Shown here one piece after another: positions 62,790-64,000 of a stretch of 64,000 bases of DNA (position 1 is the stretch's first letter; the number at the start of each line of letters is the position of its first letter). The notes beneath the pieces were generated by a model. It saw nothing but the letters and a program-made list of their open reading frames with translations. It did not search any database and had not been told where the DNA came from. Origin of the DNA: Antedon bifida (lineage: Eukaryota > Echinodermata > Crinoidea > Comatulida > Antedonidae); the NCBI GenBank assembly GCA_963402885.1, contig OY727095.1, forward strand, positions 27,595,001 through 27,659,000, written 5' to 3'. A program made the translations under genes and the position numbers.

Positions 62790-64000
62790 TTTCTTGGAAA
62801 ATCCAAGAAACATTTATTATATATGGCCTTTGGCCCAAATAATATACAATGTAATAGTTAAATAAATATCATTTGAATGCGTTTAAAAATTCTGTTTAAA
62901 TGAAAAAAATAAATATGTTCCAAGTTTAACAATAAGATCAGTATTTGTGGTAGACATAAGATAAATATATTTTAATTTAGTTGGGTTGTTTGTATAAAAG
63001 GAAAACATATATTTAGTTATAAAATCTGAATAAAATGGACAAACTAAAGTGAAATGATATTCATCTTCAATTGATTGTAAAGCACATAATTTGCATAATC
63101 TTTCATTTCTATTTATACAATTTCATCTTTCTTTTTCAATTTCTAATTCTAATATTCCTAGTTTTATCTTAGTCATAATTTGTCTATGTTTGTAATTTGT
63201 TACTTTAATTAGATATCCTTCAATTTCAAAATTACATTATAATGTGTGTGTAATATTGGAGCTTAGAGTGTAACCTAATATCTTCATAGAATTTCTGTCA
63301 TTCAATGTCTGTAAGCCTTTGTTTAAAATTTGAAATAAAATTATATATATTATTGACCTGTTGTGAGTACCATATGTTACCAAATCTATTTATGCATAGT
63401 ATTGCTTTACGTCATTGGCCCAACATTGCTCATTTTTTTTAGCTTTTCTATATTGAAAATCATAACATTGTTTAATAAATTTGTCATTATCCATTTGGAT
63501 TACTCTTCTGTGAAAATGATAATTTGAATTTGGATAGTAAATCTTCCACATTCTCCTCTCACTGCAACACTTATTACAGAATTACCTATTCCTAGAATGT
63601 ATTTACAGAATCTAAGATGAACTTTCTCTAATACTGATATATCATTTAAACCTCATATTTCGCTACCATAAAGTAAGATTGGCATAATCTTAACATCAAT
63701 ATGGTTCCATATATTAACTTGGAGGTTACCAAAACTCCTATGGGTCAATCCCTTTAATGTAAACAAAGCCTTATTAGCTTGTTGACAATTGTATTCTTTG
63801 GCTTTATTCCAATTACCATTTGAGTTGAAAAGAACTCCTAAATATTTAAAGGATTTGACAATGTCAACTGTATTTCCATTGTAATTCCATTTTTTTTTTC
63901 AAATTTGTTAACAGGAATAAGTGATATTCCTCTATAATTCTCTAGTTGTTCTTTGTCACCTTGTTTAAATATTGGGACAATAAGGCTGGTTGCCAATTGC
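62790..64000 (-). mobile_element. LINE fragment with internal deletion, continues past the right edge
   Basis: Minus strand from the edge: LIVPIFKQGDKEQLENYRGI (finger block, 63935-63995), then directly VDIVKSFKYLGVLFNSNGNW and KALFTLKGLTHRSFGNL, KIMPILLYGSEI and LEKVHLRFCKYILGIG (63870-63590), the thumb/C-terminal region. The palm (AFD, YADD) is missing between them, so the copy is deleted internally. A 3' end with GGCCTTTGGCCC lies near 62825. Confidence 0.82.

Noticed and set aside
1..64000. CRISPR arrays, operons, ribosome binding sites, prophage or bacterial features
   Set aside because: The DNA is clearly eukaryotic (introns, LINEs, SINEs); repeats found are minisatellites and transposons without CRISPR spacing.

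Overview
The window looks like nuclear DNA from a metazoan, most likely an echinoderm-like deuterostome. It is AT-rich, its genes are split by GT-AG introns, and it contains clustered AGGCCTAG-type palindromes, many decayed non-LTR retrotransposons and multidomain LDL-receptor/lectin proteins. The echinoderm placement is an inference from overall character; the sequence does not prove a species.

Left part (1-8.7 kb). The 5' end of a golgin-97 (GOLGA1) gene runs leftwards off the window: three coding exons on the minus strand. Divergent from it, an intronless-CDS FKBPL gene (FKBP-like, TPR C-terminus) sits at 6564-7481 behind an 83-bp 5'UTR intron.

Middle (8.7-45 kb). A cluster of secreted YWTD beta-propeller genes dominates. 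Gene A (minus, 9.0-11.6 kb) is a propeller followed by an EGF domain. Gene B (plus, 15849-40837) can be followed from signal peptide to stop codon through 17 phase-compatible exons (about 1095 aa): signal peptide, six YWTD blades, a long beta-rich region with internal repeats, a C-type lectin domain, a Cys-rich segment and an unrecognised C-terminus. Gene C (minus, 56.6-60.3 kb) is a third paralogue with a 2-bp frameshift and missing exons; a stray EGF exon at 44.85 kb may belong to it. A second FKBPL copy (11667-12584), part of a 2.1-2.2 kb duplication, abuts the signal-peptide exon of gene A and replaces its start codon.

Right part (45-64 kb). A Penelope-like fragment, an almost complete CR1/L2-type LINE (46.1-49.05 kb), a plus-strand protein-kinase-like gene (51.35-54.63 kb, with a homopolymer frameshift in the kinase exon), gene C, and decayed LINE pieces to the window end.

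Mobile DNA is abundant. It includes a 4.27-kb DNA transposon with 214-268 bp terminal inverted repeats and an exact 8-bp target duplication inside a 67-bp minisatellite (an intron of gene B), two large foldback elements (42.11-44.43 kb and about 57.74-59.38 kb), TTAA-flanked MITEs, and a 97-bp MITE present in one FKBPL duplicon and absent from the other. All exon models come from reading splice sites, phase and paralogue alignment by eye; no transcript or database evidence was available.
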